61,717 nt of DNA from an uncultured Ruminococcus sp. (GTDB taxonomy: Bacteria > Bacillota > Clostridia > Oscillospirales > Acutalibacteraceae): positions 1 through 61,717 of the forward strand of contig CACWOX010000014.1 in NCBI GenBank assembly GCA_902762615.1. The letters run 5' to 3'. Both the position numbers and the translations under genes were made by a program. Of the stretch, positions 1 to 7,702 are shown piece after piece. Within the stretch, counting starts at the first letter, position 1; each line of letters begins with the position of its first letter. The notes under the pieces were generated by a model. That model had not been told where the DNA came from and made no database searches. It worked only from the letters and a program-made list of their open reading frames with translations.

Positions 1-118
1 CGCTAAATGGCGGGGAGAAGTCTGCCCTTTTGGCTATGGTCGCTTAATCGTCATTTGTGCATTTTGACGAATGTGCCTCTTTTATGCTCATTTATAGATC
101 TATTATCTATTATCTTAA

Positions 119-136
119 TGAGCGAACGCGAGTGCT
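119..136 (-). repeat. Stop-adjacent repeat, copy 1 (after def)
   Basis: Read on the minus strand, an AGCACTCGCGTTCGCTCA element begins directly after the def stop codon. It is followed by an AT-rich TTAAGATAATAGATAATAGA tract. Related elements follow glgP (7684-7702) and the YjdF-like gene (56477-56496). The core is a 7-nt direct repeat CGCTCGC/ATT/CGCTCGC in the other copies. Function is unknown. Confidence 0.6.
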
Positions 137-628
137 TCAGTCTCTCGGGTGATCCTCGCGCTCCTGCTCGACCTCGTCGGGGTCTACCATGCGGATCACC
201 TTGTCGATGTAAAGCGTTCCGTCAAGATGATCGGTCTCGTGGCAGGCACAGGAGGCAAAAAGATCCTCGCCCTCAATCTCATAGAGATCGCCGTTGCGGT
301 CTCGGTATCTCATTTTGACATACTGGGGACGGTTGAGTATTCCCCACTGTCCGGGTATGGAAAGGCAGCCCTCCATACATTCCTGCTCGCCCCGCTTTTC
401 GATAATCTCCGGGTTGATCATCTCAATGGGATCGTCCCCCATGTCGATAATCACAATTCGCCTGAGAATGCCAACCTGCGGCGCGGCAAGTCCGAGACCC
501 TTTGCCTCGGCAAGGGTTTCCTTCATATCGTCGAGAAGATCCCAGAGCTTCTGATTGTATTCGGTCACGGGACGGCATTTTTTGCGCAGAACGCTGTCCC
601 CTTCTTTGACTATTTGCCTGAGTGCCAT
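137..628 (-). CDS. def: Peptide deformylase
   Basis: Removes the N-formyl group from nascent proteins in the cytoplasm. The 163-aa protein has all three family motifs: GLGLAAPQVG near residue 46, EGCLSIPG near 86, and HETDHLDG near 130, which supplies the HExxH metal ligands. Length is normal for a bacterial type I/II enzyme. It is the last gene of the minus-strand yicC-remA-gmk-rpoZ-priA-def cluster, separated from priA by a 90-bp spacer that carries an intergenic hairpin module. The usual downstream partner fmt is not in the 136 bp that remain; that stretch holds only a stop-adjacent repeat and AT-rich DNA, so fmt is either beyond the edge or elsewhere. The assignment is secure. Confidence 0.97.
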   Translation of the reverse strand: MALRQIVKEGDSVLRKKCRPVTEYNQKLWDLLDDMKETLAEAKGLGLAAPQVGILRRIVIIDMGDDPIEMINPEIIEKRGEQECMEGCLSIPGQWGILNRPQYVKMRYRDRNGDLYEIEGEDLFASCACHETDHLDGTLYIDKVIRMVDPDEVEQEREDHPRD

Positions 629-645
629 AAATATCGTTCCTCTTT

Positions 646-693
646 CAAAAAAATATATTCCAAGGACAAAGTCCTTCCGAATTTATTATCTAA
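646..693. repeat. Intergenic hairpin module (priA-def spacer)
   Basis: AAGGACAAAGTCCTT (662-676) forms a 6-bp stem with a 3-nt loop. It is flanked by AAATATATT on one side and TTTATTATCTAATA on the other. The same arrangement, with a covarying base pair (AAGGGC/GCCCTT), lies at 7608-7640. It lies inside the spacer of an operon. Confidence 0.55.
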
Positions 694-718
694 TATTTTT
701 TATCTGTTTAAATCAGTG

Positions 719-3193
719 TCACAATACGTTATCGGGATTGAGATCGGCGTAGACGGTAACTTCCTTGTTTGCCGGATCCCTGCCGGATTCGCACAGCAGA
801 AGCTGCATCATCTCGCGGAACCGCGCGTTATTGCGGCATTTGAGAATTATTTTGTAGCGATAGCGTCCGCTGACCTTCTTGACCGAAGCAGGAGAAGGAC
901 CCAGCGCACGTATCGGAATGTCTGAGTACTCCCGCTGCGTGTGGTATTTAAGATTCTGCATAAAGGCGTCGGCGGCAAGTGACGTCTCATCGTCGCGGCT
1001 TCCCACGAAGCCCACCATGCATATATCCGCAAACGGAGGATACAGCATAGCCTTGCGGAGAATGATCTCGTTCTGATAGAACTTTTTGTAATCCTGACTT
1101 GCCGCCAGATCAATGACGGGATTGTCGGGTGTGACGGTCTGAATGATCGCCCGACCTCTGCTCTCCCCTCTGCCGGAACGACCGACCACCTGTGTGAGCA
1201 GCGAGAAGGCTCTTTCGTAGCTGCGGAAATCATCGCTGTACAATGCCTGATCCGCCATCAGCACGCCAACCAGTGTCACCCGCTCGAAGTCAAGACCCTT
1301 GGCGACCATCTGTGTGCCGATCATTATATCGTAAAGCCCGGCGGCAAAGTCGCTCAGCTTCTTGTCGTAGGAAGAGCGCCGCGTCATGCTGTCGGCGTCC
1401 ATGCGGAGTATTCTCGCCCCTGGGAAGAGCTTTGCGAGCTCTTCTTCCGCCTTCTGGGTACCGTGTCCCGCAAATCGCAGGTAGGGTTCCCCACAGGAAG
1501 GGCAGGTGTGCGGAACCGGCATGGAATATCCGCAGTAGTGGCACATCAGCCGCCTGTTGTCGCTGTGGTAGGTCATGGAGACGCTGCAGTTGGGGCAGGT
1601 AATGACCTCGTTGCAGGCGCGGCAGGAAACAAAGGTGTTGAAACCGCGGCGGTTGTTGAGCAGTATCGACTGCCTGCCGCTCTCCAAATTATCTCTGAGC
1701 GCCTGATACAGCCGGGGACTGATGATGCCGTCGTTGATGTCCATGCGGGAAATATCTATTTTTTCAACGTCGGGCAGAATGGCATTGCCATAGCGCTGTG
1801 TAAGCACCTGATAGTCATACCTTCCGCTCTCGGTCGCGTTGTAGTAGGTTTCGATAGACGGCGTTGCCGAGGCAAGCACCAGCAACGCCTTATTGTAGCC
1901 GCAGCGGAACCGTGCCGCGTCGCGTGCGTGAAACCGTGGGGAATTTTCGGACTTGTAGGTGTATTCCTGCTCCTCGTCGATGATCACCAGTCCCAGCCGC
2001 TTAAAGGGCGCGAATATCGCGGAGCGGGTACCGAGCGCTATCTGAGCTTCACCGTCCCGCACACGTTTCCATTCGTCCATGCGCTGTGCAAGCGACAGTC
2101 CGCTGTGGAATACTGCCACCCTGCTGCCGTAGCGCTCATGAAATTTGCCGAGCGTCTGTGAGGTCAGCGCAATCTCCGGCACCATGACAATGATGCCCTT
2201 GCCGTCGCTGAGCACCTCATCAATCAGTCGCAGGAAAACCGAGGTCTTGCCGCTTCCGGTCACTCCGAAGAGCAGCGAAACGCGGAACTTATCCTCGCTG
2301 TAAAGTTTGTACAGGTTTTCAAATGCGGTCTGCTGCTGGGGCGAAAGCACTACTCTGCCGCTGTGTCCGCTGCCCGCATTGGAATAGGGATTTCGGTAAA
2401 TTTCTTCCTCATAATAGATGACAACACCCTTTTTGGCAAGCAGGTCGACCACAGCCTGAGATATGCCTGTAAAGTAGCATATTTCCCTGACTGAAGCGTT
2501 CTGCACTTCACCCAGCAGCTTCACTATCTCGTTCTGCTTGGGGGTCAGCCTGTCACCGGCGTGCTTTTCCCAATCCGGTGCAAGCGCCGCCATTTTGATC
2601 GTTGCGTCCTTGATATTGCGCACGGCGTCGTCGGTGCGTTCAAGAAGCTTTTTTTCCACCAGCTTATCCGGAATGGTGGAATTGGCGGGAAGGTTCATCA
2701 CCTCGGCAATGTGCTTTTTCTCCAGCACAAGACCGGGGTTGGAAATGAACATCTCAAGAATCCTGCGCTGCTGCGGCGTGATGTCGCTTCGTTCCATGAG
2801 CGTCAGGCTGTCCAATTGTTCGGTCGCCCGATAAGAGGTAACCACACGAACATTGATTCCGGAGGGCAGCATTACCTTTGCCGCCTCGTAATAGGTGCAG
2901 TAGTAGTTGTCGCGGAACCATTTTGCCATAAGCAGCATTTCGTCCGAAAGCACCGGCGATTCGTCGAGCAGCGACGAAATGGGCTTTACCTTGCCGTAAT
3001 CCGCCGTGCGACTCAGCTCGAATATGACTCCCTGACGCTTCCTGTTGCCTCTGCCGAAGGGGACAATAACCCGACAGCCGGGAGCCACAAGCCCGTCGTA
3101 TTCCAGCGGTATCAGATAATCAAACAGCTTATCAAAATCGTAGGCAGTATTTTCCACCGCAACCTTCGCGTAGGTTTTCGGAGGGTAATTCAA
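719..3193 (-). CDS. priA: Primosomal replication-restart helicase PriA
   Basis: Superfamily 2 3'-5' helicase that reloads the replisome at stalled forks. The 824-aa protein has the N-terminal DNA-binding region (from MNYPPKTYAKV), then the helicase core with Walker A GVTGSGKT near residue 312. The Walker B region is IIDEEQEYTYK, where most PriA proteins have DEEH. The family zinc-binding Cys cluster follows (CRAC, CPNC, CHYC, CPSC pairs, roughly residues 525-565). Motifs V/VI include the segment ending VVGRSGRG. Length is slightly above the usual 730-800 residues. It sits 43 bp downstream of rpoZ in the housekeeping operon; coaBC (dfp), which often separates rpoZ and priA in Firmicutes, is absent. 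Confidence 0.97.
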   Translation of the reverse strand: MNYPPKTYAKVAVENTAYDFDKLFDYLIPLEYDGLVAPGCRVIVPFGRGNRKRQGVIFELSRTADYGKVKPISSLLDESPVLSDEMLLMAKWFRDNYYCTYYEAAKVMLPSGINVRVVTSYRATEQLDSLTLMERSDITPQQRRILEMFISNPGLVLEKKHIAEVMNLPANSTIPDKLVEKKLLERTDDAVRNIKDATIKMAALAPDWEKHAGDRLTPKQNEIVKLLGEVQNASVREICYFTGISQAVVDLLAKKGVVIYYEEEIYRNPYSNAGSGHSGRVVLSPQQQTAFENLYKLYSEDKFRVSLLFGVTGSGKTSVFLRLIDEVLSDGKGIIVMVPEIALTSQTLGKFHERYGSRVAVFHSGLSLAQRMDEWKRVRDGEAQIALGTRSAIFAPFKRLGLVIIDEEQEYTYKSENSPRFHARDAARFRCGYNKALLVLASATPSIETYYNATESGRYDYQVLTQRYGNAILPDVEKIDISRMDINDGIISPRLYQALRDNLESGRQSILLNNRRGFNTFVSCRACNEVITCPNCSVSMTYHSDNRRLMCHYCGYSMPVPHTCPSCGEPYLRFAGHGTQKAEEELAKLFPGARILRMDADSMTRRSSYDKKLSDFAAGLYDIMIGTQMVAKGLDFERVTLVGVLMADQALYSDDFRSYERAFSLLTQVVGRSGRGESRGRAIIQTVTPDNPVIDLAASQDYKKFYQNEIILRKAMLYPPFADICMVGFVGSRDDETSLAADAFMQNLKYHTQREYSDIPIRALGPSPASVKKVSGRYRYKIILKCRNNARFREMMQLLLCESGRDPANKEVTVYADLNPDNVL

Positions 3194-3236
3194 ATGCGCT
3201 CACCGCCTTCCGCTCCGAATATGCGGGATTTCAGGA

Positions 3237-3551
3237 TTATTCGTCCTCGCCCTCGGCGTATGACGGCTCATCCTCTTCCGATTCGATGGTGAAATTCACA
3301 CCGTTAACGGAAAGCTCGTGTGTATGATATTCCTCTTCCTCCGGCTCTATGTGCTCTATCGTGGCTCTTCCGTCCAGCAGGCGGTCTATCACCATGTTCA
3401 CCGGCTTGCGGTAAAGCACGTCGTTGTTGGACTCGGCTTCATCAGCTATCTCTCTTGCCTTTTTGCTGATAGCGTTGACAAGCGAATATCTGCTGTCGGA
3501 CATCTCAAAAATATCGTCAATCGTTCTGTTTTTCTTCTCTATCTTTTCCAT
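3237..3551 (-). CDS. rpoZ: RNA polymerase omega subunit
   Basis: Small RNA polymerase subunit that stabilises beta-prime. I start it at the ATG at 3551 ([13 protein letters not shown]), which has a GAGGTG Shine-Dalgarno about 10 nt upstream; a longer frame to 3572 is open but unsupported. This gives 104 aa and a 35-bp overlap with the end of gmk, suggesting translational coupling. The conserved core is SRYSLVNAISKKAREIADE near residues 20-40. An acidic C-terminal extension (EPEEEEYHTHEL and SEEDEPSYAEGEDE) makes it longer than most omega subunits. RemA and polyphosphate kinase in this window also end in acidic tails. Confidence 0.93.
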   Translation of the reverse strand: MEKIEKKNRTIDDIFEMSDSRYSLVNAISKKAREIADEAESNNDVLYRKPVNMVIDRLLDGRATIEHIEPEEEEYHTHELSVNGVNFTIESEEDEPSYAEGEDE

Positions 3552-4185
3552 AAGTTGCAAGCACCTCATCAATCTTGTATTCTATGTGTCTGCGGCTGTT
3601 TTGCTCGGCTCTGATGATGCAGAGCAGATCGTCAGCCGATTCTTCGATTATCTCATTTACCAGAATATAGTCGTACCAATGCGCCTCGGGAATTTCGTCT
3701 CTGCCCTTTGCGAGGCGGTATCTGATTTTTTCCTCGCTGTCGCGTCCTCTGTTTCTCAGGCGGTATTCCAGTTCCTGAAATGAGGGTGGCAGAATGTAGA
3801 CCGTCACGGCTTCGGGGTACTGCTCAAGCACCTGCTTTGCGCCGTTCACGTCTATCTCCAGTATTACGCTGCTGCCGGAATTCAGCCAGCCCTCGAGCTT
3901 ATCCTTGGGAGTGCCGTAGTATTCGCCGGCATAGCTGTTGTATTCCACCAGATTGTTTTCGGCGATATTCTGCTCAAACGCCTCCCTGGAGACGTAAAAA
4001 TAAGTCTCTCCGTCAACCTCGCCCTTGCCGATACCTCGTGTGGTCATTGATATGGAAAGCTGCACATCCACCCGGGCATCGTCGGCTTTTTCCAGAGCGC
4101 GGCTTACTACGGTTCCCTTGCCCGACGCTGACGGGCCGGAAACGATGATAATAATGCCTTTGTTTTTCGTGTTTGCTTTATTCAT
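3517..4185 (-). CDS. gmk: Guanylate kinase
   Basis: Phosphorylates GMP to GDP with ATP. The start is placed at the ATG at 4185 ([14 protein letters not shown]), which overlaps the end of remA by 8 bp; an upstream in-frame extension to 4257 lies wholly inside remA and lacks homology. The 222-aa product has the P-loop [10 protein letters not shown] near residue 16, the GMP-binding region around [21 protein letters not shown], and the conserved [14 protein letters not shown] stretch. Its position between remA and rpoZ is the standard Firmicutes order. The C-terminal coding end overlaps rpoZ. Confidence 0.96.
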   Translation of the reverse strand: MNKANTKNKGIIIIVSGPSASGKGTVVSRALEKADDARVDVQLSISMTTRGIGKGEVDGETYFYVSREAFEQNIAENNLVEYNSYAGEYYGTPKDKLEGWLNSGSSVILEIDVNGAKQVLEQYPEAVTVYILPPSFQELEYRLRNRGRDSEEKIRYRLAKGRDEIPEAHWYDYILVNEIIEESADDLLCIIRAEQNSRRHIEYKIDEVLATYGKDREEKQND

Positions 4186-4468
4186 CAGAATCACTGTCCT
4201 CGCTTTCTTCAAGATGATCAGCCGCTTCGTCCTCGCGGTTATCCACCCTGCCCGCAATATGCTTGGGCTGGATGGCTGACAGAATGACGTGGTCGCTGTC
4301 GGTGATGATTACCGCTTTGGTACGCCGTCCAAAGGTCGCGTCAATGGCGGTGCCGCGTTCCTTCGCGTCCTGCACCATTCGCTTGATGGGAGCGGAATCG
4401 GGACTGACTATCGCTATGATATGGCTGACGGCGACCATGTTGCCGTAGCCCACGTTGATCAGCTTCAT
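4178..4468 (-). CDS. remA: RemA/DUF370 family regulator
   Basis: A 96-aa protein matching the RemA (YlzA, DUF370) family. In Bacillus, RemA is a DNA-binding activator of extracellular-matrix and osmoprotection genes. Visible family signatures are [12 protein letters not shown] at the N-terminus, the [11 protein letters not shown] segment and the [15 protein letters not shown] core with its basic DNA-contacting RRTK. The last 20 residues are acidic ([18 protein letters not shown]), longer than in the Bacillus protein. It starts 15 bp after yicC. Its presence makes it a candidate matrix regulator for the Pel-type operon in the same window, but no binding site was identified. Confidence 0.92.
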   Translation of the reverse strand: MKLINVGYGNMVAVSHIIAIVSPDSAPIKRMVQDAKERGTAIDATFGRRTKAVIITDSDHVILSAIQPKHIAGRVDNREDEAADHLEESEDSDSDE

Positions 4469-4483
4469 GCTATCGCCTCCGTG

Positions 4484-5362
4484 TTATTCGATATTTTGTA
4501 TCTGCTCACGGATCTTTTCGATCTCGGCTTTGATCTCTACAACCATGTGTGCAATGTCGGAATTCTGGCACTTGGAGCCGATGGTGTTGGCTTCGCGGTT
4601 CATCTCCTGCACGATGAAGTCCAGCTTGCGCCCTACCGCCTCACCCGAATGCAACATTTTGTTCATCTGGTCAAAATGACTGCGCAGGCGCACGGTTTCC
4701 TCGTCAACGGCTATCTTGTCGGCGAATATCGCTATCTCGGTGAGAAGCCGCTGCTCGTCAATGGAGGCGTCACCCTTCAGCTCCTCTATCTTTGTTCTCA
4801 GACGGGTTTTGTAATTCTCCAGCGTCTGCGGAGAAAGCACTTCGATCTGCTCCACCACTCCGAGAATTTGCTCCATGCGGCTCATCACATCGTCCCTGAG
4901 CTTTATTCCCTCCGCTTCGCGCATGGCGATAAAGTGTTCCACAGCCTCGGCAAGCACTGTCTGCAAATCGTTCCAGACCTCGTCCTCGTCCTGCTCCGCT
5001 TTTTTGACGGTGAAAATGTCGGTATATCGCGCGACACTCGAAACCGAGATGTCGTCGGTCAGCCCGAATTGTGCTCCAAGCTCGTGAAGCGCTTTGATGT
5101 ACCCTTCGGCAAGCGACTTGTTGAGTATCACCTGCGCAGCCGTTTCGTCTACAGTGAGAATGGTAACATATACGTCGATCTTTCCTCTTGCCACACGCTC
5201 CTTGACAAAATTGCGTATCTTATCCTCGACGAAGGAATATCCCCTCGGGGTTCTTACGGAAAAATCAAAATATTTGTGGTTCACAGACCGTATTTCCACG
5301 GAAATATCCCTTCCGTGAAGGGTCGCCTGAGCGTGACCGTAGCCCGTCATGCTTCTTACCAT
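4484..5362 (-). CDS. yicC: YicC/YloC family endoribonuclease
   Basis: A 292-aa protein with the YicC N-terminal signature MVRSMTGYGHAQ and EIRSVNHKYFDFSVR (residues 1-40) and the DUF1732 C-terminal region (GDASIDEQRLLTEIAIFADK through NREANTIGSKCQNSDIA). E. coli YicC is an RNase implicated in RyhB turnover; the role in Clostridia is less clear. It is the first gene of the housekeeping operon, downstream of a near-consensus promoter at 5450-5479, and is 15 bp from remA. Length is normal. Confidence 0.94.
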   Translation of the reverse strand: MVRSMTGYGHAQATLHGRDISVEIRSVNHKYFDFSVRTPRGYSFVEDKIRNFVKERVARGKIDVYVTILTVDETAAQVILNKSLAEGYIKALHELGAQFGLTDDISVSSVARYTDIFTVKKAEQDEDEVWNDLQTVLAEAVEHFIAMREAEGIKLRDDVMSRMEQILGVVEQIEVLSPQTLENYKTRLRTKIEELKGDASIDEQRLLTEIAIFADKIAVDEETVRLRSHFDQMNKMLHSGEAVGRKLDFIVQEMNREANTIGSKCQNSDIAHMVVEIKAEIEKIREQIQNIE

Positions 5363-5449
5363 ATATTCCGTCCTTTCATGCTATAATTTATCTGAAATCA
5401 TCAATTATTGAAATGCATATCTATACGTATACATATTTCTGTAAATTAC

Positions 5450-5479
5450 ATTATAGCAGTTTTTAACATGTGTTGTCAA
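5450..5479 (-). promoter_or_regulatory. Promoter of the yicC-def operon
   Basis: On the minus strand TTGACA (5474-5479) is followed after 18 bp by TATAAT (5450-5455), about 90 bp upstream of the yicC start. It is a full sigma-A consensus and is read as driving the six-gene operon. Confidence 0.8.
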
Positions 5480-5525
5480 TAGTTTAGCGAGAGTTATCGG
5501 GAAATAAACAAATAGAACAATTAAC

Positions 5526-5580
5526 AAAAAGCGCACACATCAAATCTTTGAATTCACACTTCAAAGGGAGACATATGCGC
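5526..5580 (-). terminator. Terminator after the first GH13 gene
   Basis: In the 285-bp spacer between yicC and the amylase. On the minus strand a long imperfect stem closes with GCGCATATGT/ACACATGCGC-type arms (5531-5540 with 5573-5580), contains an inner CTTTGAA/TTCAAAG stem, and runs into TTTTTG. It isolates the amylase transcript from yicC. Confidence 0.65.
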
Positions 5581-5647
5581 CGATTTGTTTTTATCTGTTA
5601 TTTTTCTTTGAAAAAAGAGAACACAATTGCTTCCACAAGCGGGACAG

Positions 5648-7534
5648 TCATTTGAACATGGAGTAATTGTTCGCCCTGAGCACAATGCAGCTCATAGGCG
5701 GAATGGTTACGGTTTCCTTGTAGACCGAAGCTCTGCCCAGCACCGTACGCGCTCCGTTGAAGCCTTCGGGAAGCTCAATGTGATGGGTGTTGCAATCCGA
5801 GCGGTTAACAGCCACAAAAATGGAGTCCTTCTTGCCGCGGCGGACGAATGACATAACAGCGTCAAGGCACTTGGCAACCTCAAAGTCGCCTTCGGTCAGG
5901 CAGTCCACCTCATTGCGCAGCTTGCCGAGTTTCCTGTACCAGTCCACAAGACTTCTGTTTTCGCTGCCCCACGGATAGGTGGAGCGGTTGAAGGGATCCT
6001 TGTAGCCCTCAACTCCGGCTTCATCGCCGTAATAGATGCAGGGCACACCCGGAAGAGTGTATTGCAGCACAGAAGCAAGCTTCATCTTACAAATGCCCTT
6101 TTCGCGCTGTTCGGGAGACATCTTGGCGTACGCCTGCCAATCTCTGCCGCGGTTGTGAGCGGGTTCGCCTGCCAGAATGGTAATGGCACGCTCGGTGTCG
6201 TGCGTACCGAGAGAATTCATCAGCAGGCGCGTGACCTGCGGAGGATAATTCTCAATGATATTGTTGACCACTTCAATGGCTTCGTCACCCGACCAGCCGG
6301 TCAGGAAACCGAGAATAACGTCCTTGAAGGGATAATTCATAACGGAATCGAGCTGCTTGCCCAGCAGGTAGCGTCTGCGCTGTCCGTAAGCGACCTTGTT
6401 GCTTGCGTCCTCCCAGACCTCGCCGATGATGACCGCATCGGGATCGACCTTCTTGGCAGCATAACGCAGCCTGTCGAGGAACACGTCGGGCAGTTCGTCG
6501 GCAACGTCAAGTCTCCAGCCGCCCGCGCCCTTCTCCAGCCATGTGCCGACCGTACCGCCTTCGCCTGTGTGGTACTCGATGACGTCCGGCTCTTCCTCTT
6601 TGACCTCAGGAAGTGTGTCTATTCCCCACCAGGAATGGTAGCTGTCGGGCCACTGATAGAACTTGAACCACGAATAAAAGGGAGATTCTTTGGAATTGTA
6701 AGCGCCGAGGGTATCGTAACGCTTCTTTTTATTGAAATAAATGGAATCGTCGCCCGTGTGGGAGAAAACGCCGTCTATAATGATCTTGATTCCGCGCTTT
6801 TTCGCTTCTTCACAAAGCTCAACATAATCCTCTTCGGTGCCGAGCATGGGGTCGATCTTACGGTAATCGGCTGTGTTGTAGCGGTGATTCTCATGCGCTT
6901 CAAATATCGGGTTGATATAAATGCAGCTAACGCCCAGCGACTTGATATAATCCAGCTTCTGGGTAATGCCCTTGAGGTCGCCGCCGAAGTAGTCGGAATT
7001 GGTGATGAGTCCGTGCTCATTCGGCGCCCAGTCGGGCTGATCTCCCCAATTTTCGTGAATCTTTCTGCCGTAAGGAATGTTGTCGTGATTCACCCCGGAC
7101 TTGCAGAAGCGGTCAGGAAATATCTGATACATGATGCCGCCTGCGAGCCAGTCGGGCGTTTTGAAGGTGCTTTCGTACACCGTAAGCTGCCATGCGACCG
7201 GCTGCGACTGAAGCTCACCGACGCCTGCGCGTGTACGTCCGAGATACTTGGTGCCGGAAGAGGTCTGAAGCTCAAAGTAGTAATAATTCAGCGACGCTTC
7301 TTCGGGAGTGTAGTCCACCTCCCAGAATTCAAAATCGCCGCCCTCCATGCCGCACCAGAAGAGATTGCCGCGTTCTACCTTGCCCTCATGCTCGTTGTGT
7401 ATGATGAGCGTAGCGGCGGTACAGCAGAGATATCGGGGCAGACACACCTTAAAGTGTACCCGCGTGCCGTTTGCCACGGCTCCCGTAGGATTGCGGAAAA
7501 AGGGATCGCGTGAATTGAAAAGTGTTTTTTTCAT
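5648..7534 (-). CDS. GH13 alpha-glucanase, neopullulanase/cyclomaltodextrinase-like
   Basis: Glycoside hydrolase family 13 enzyme expected to cut alpha-1,4 (and possibly alpha-1,6) bonds in maltodextrin. The 628-aa protein has an N-terminal beta-rich domain (about 1-125, CBM34-like) and no signal peptide, so it is probably cytoplasmic. Catalytic-barrel motifs are all present: INPIFEAHENHRYNTADY near 208-224, IIDGVFSHTG near 253, GWRLDVADE with nucleophile D343, IIGEVWEDA with acid/base E372, and LGTHDTER with D446. It lies downstream of glgP across a 168-bp spacer built of repeat modules. A second GH13 relative lies at 10472. Substrate specificity cannot be fixed from sequence alone. Confidence 0.92.
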   Translation of the reverse strand: MKKTLFNSRDPFFRNPTGAVANGTRVHFKVCLPRYLCCTAATLIIHNEHEGKVERGNLFWCGMEGGDFEFWEVDYTPEEASLNYYYFELQTSSGTKYLGRTRAGVGELQSQPVAWQLTVYESTFKTPDWLAGGIMYQIFPDRFCKSGVNHDNIPYGRKIHENWGDQPDWAPNEHGLITNSDYFGGDLKGITQKLDYIKSLGVSCIYINPIFEAHENHRYNTADYRKIDPMLGTEEDYVELCEEAKKRGIKIIIDGVFSHTGDDSIYFNKKKRYDTLGAYNSKESPFYSWFKFYQWPDSYHSWWGIDTLPEVKEEEPDVIEYHTGEGGTVGTWLEKGAGGWRLDVADELPDVFLDRLRYAAKKVDPDAVIIGEVWEDASNKVAYGQRRRYLLGKQLDSVMNYPFKDVILGFLTGWSGDEAIEVVNNIIENYPPQVTRLLMNSLGTHDTERAITILAGEPAHNRGRDWQAYAKMSPEQREKGICKMKLASVLQYTLPGVPCIYYGDEAGVEGYKDPFNRSTYPWGSENRSLVDWYRKLGKLRNEVDCLTEGDFEVAKCLDAVMSFVRRGKKDSIFVAVNRSDCNTHHIELPEGFNGARTVLGRASVYKETVTIPPMSCIVLRANNYSMFK

Positions 7535-7553
7535 ACCGTATCCTCCTGATAAA

Positions 7554-7702
7554 AGTGTGGAGTTTGGAGTGTGGAGTGTGGAGTTAAGGAAGGCGCATAC
7601 GCGCCTTGAAAATATATTTTTTCAAGGGCGAAGCCCTTCCTCCACTGTTATCTATTATCTATTCTTTATTCTCTATTATCTAAAGCGAGCGAATGCGAGC
7701 GC
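7554..7702. repeat. Composite intergenic repeat block between glgP and GH13 gene
   Basis: Nearly the whole spacer is modular. It contains GTGTGGAGT-type short repeats (7554-7586), a palindrome AAGGCGC/GCGCCTT (7590-7607), an AT palindrome GAAAATATATTTTTTC and the hairpin AAGGGCGAAGCCCTT (7608-7640). A TATTATCTATT tract (7648-7681) and the stop-adjacent repeat (7684-7702) that touches the glgP stop codon complete it. No gene is seen. Equivalents occur at 646-693, 119-136, 45990-46045 and 56477-56554. Confidence 0.6.

Noticed and set aside
149-925. Long opposite-strand frames over def, priA, GH13, ppk and gat genes
   Set aside because: They are shadows of the real genes: no ribosome sites, no recognisable motifs, and they run across gene boundaries.
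4186-4257. Upstream extension of guanylate kinase
   Set aside because: The extra 24 residues lie inside remA and have no homology; the ATG at 4185 has the expected overlap with remA.
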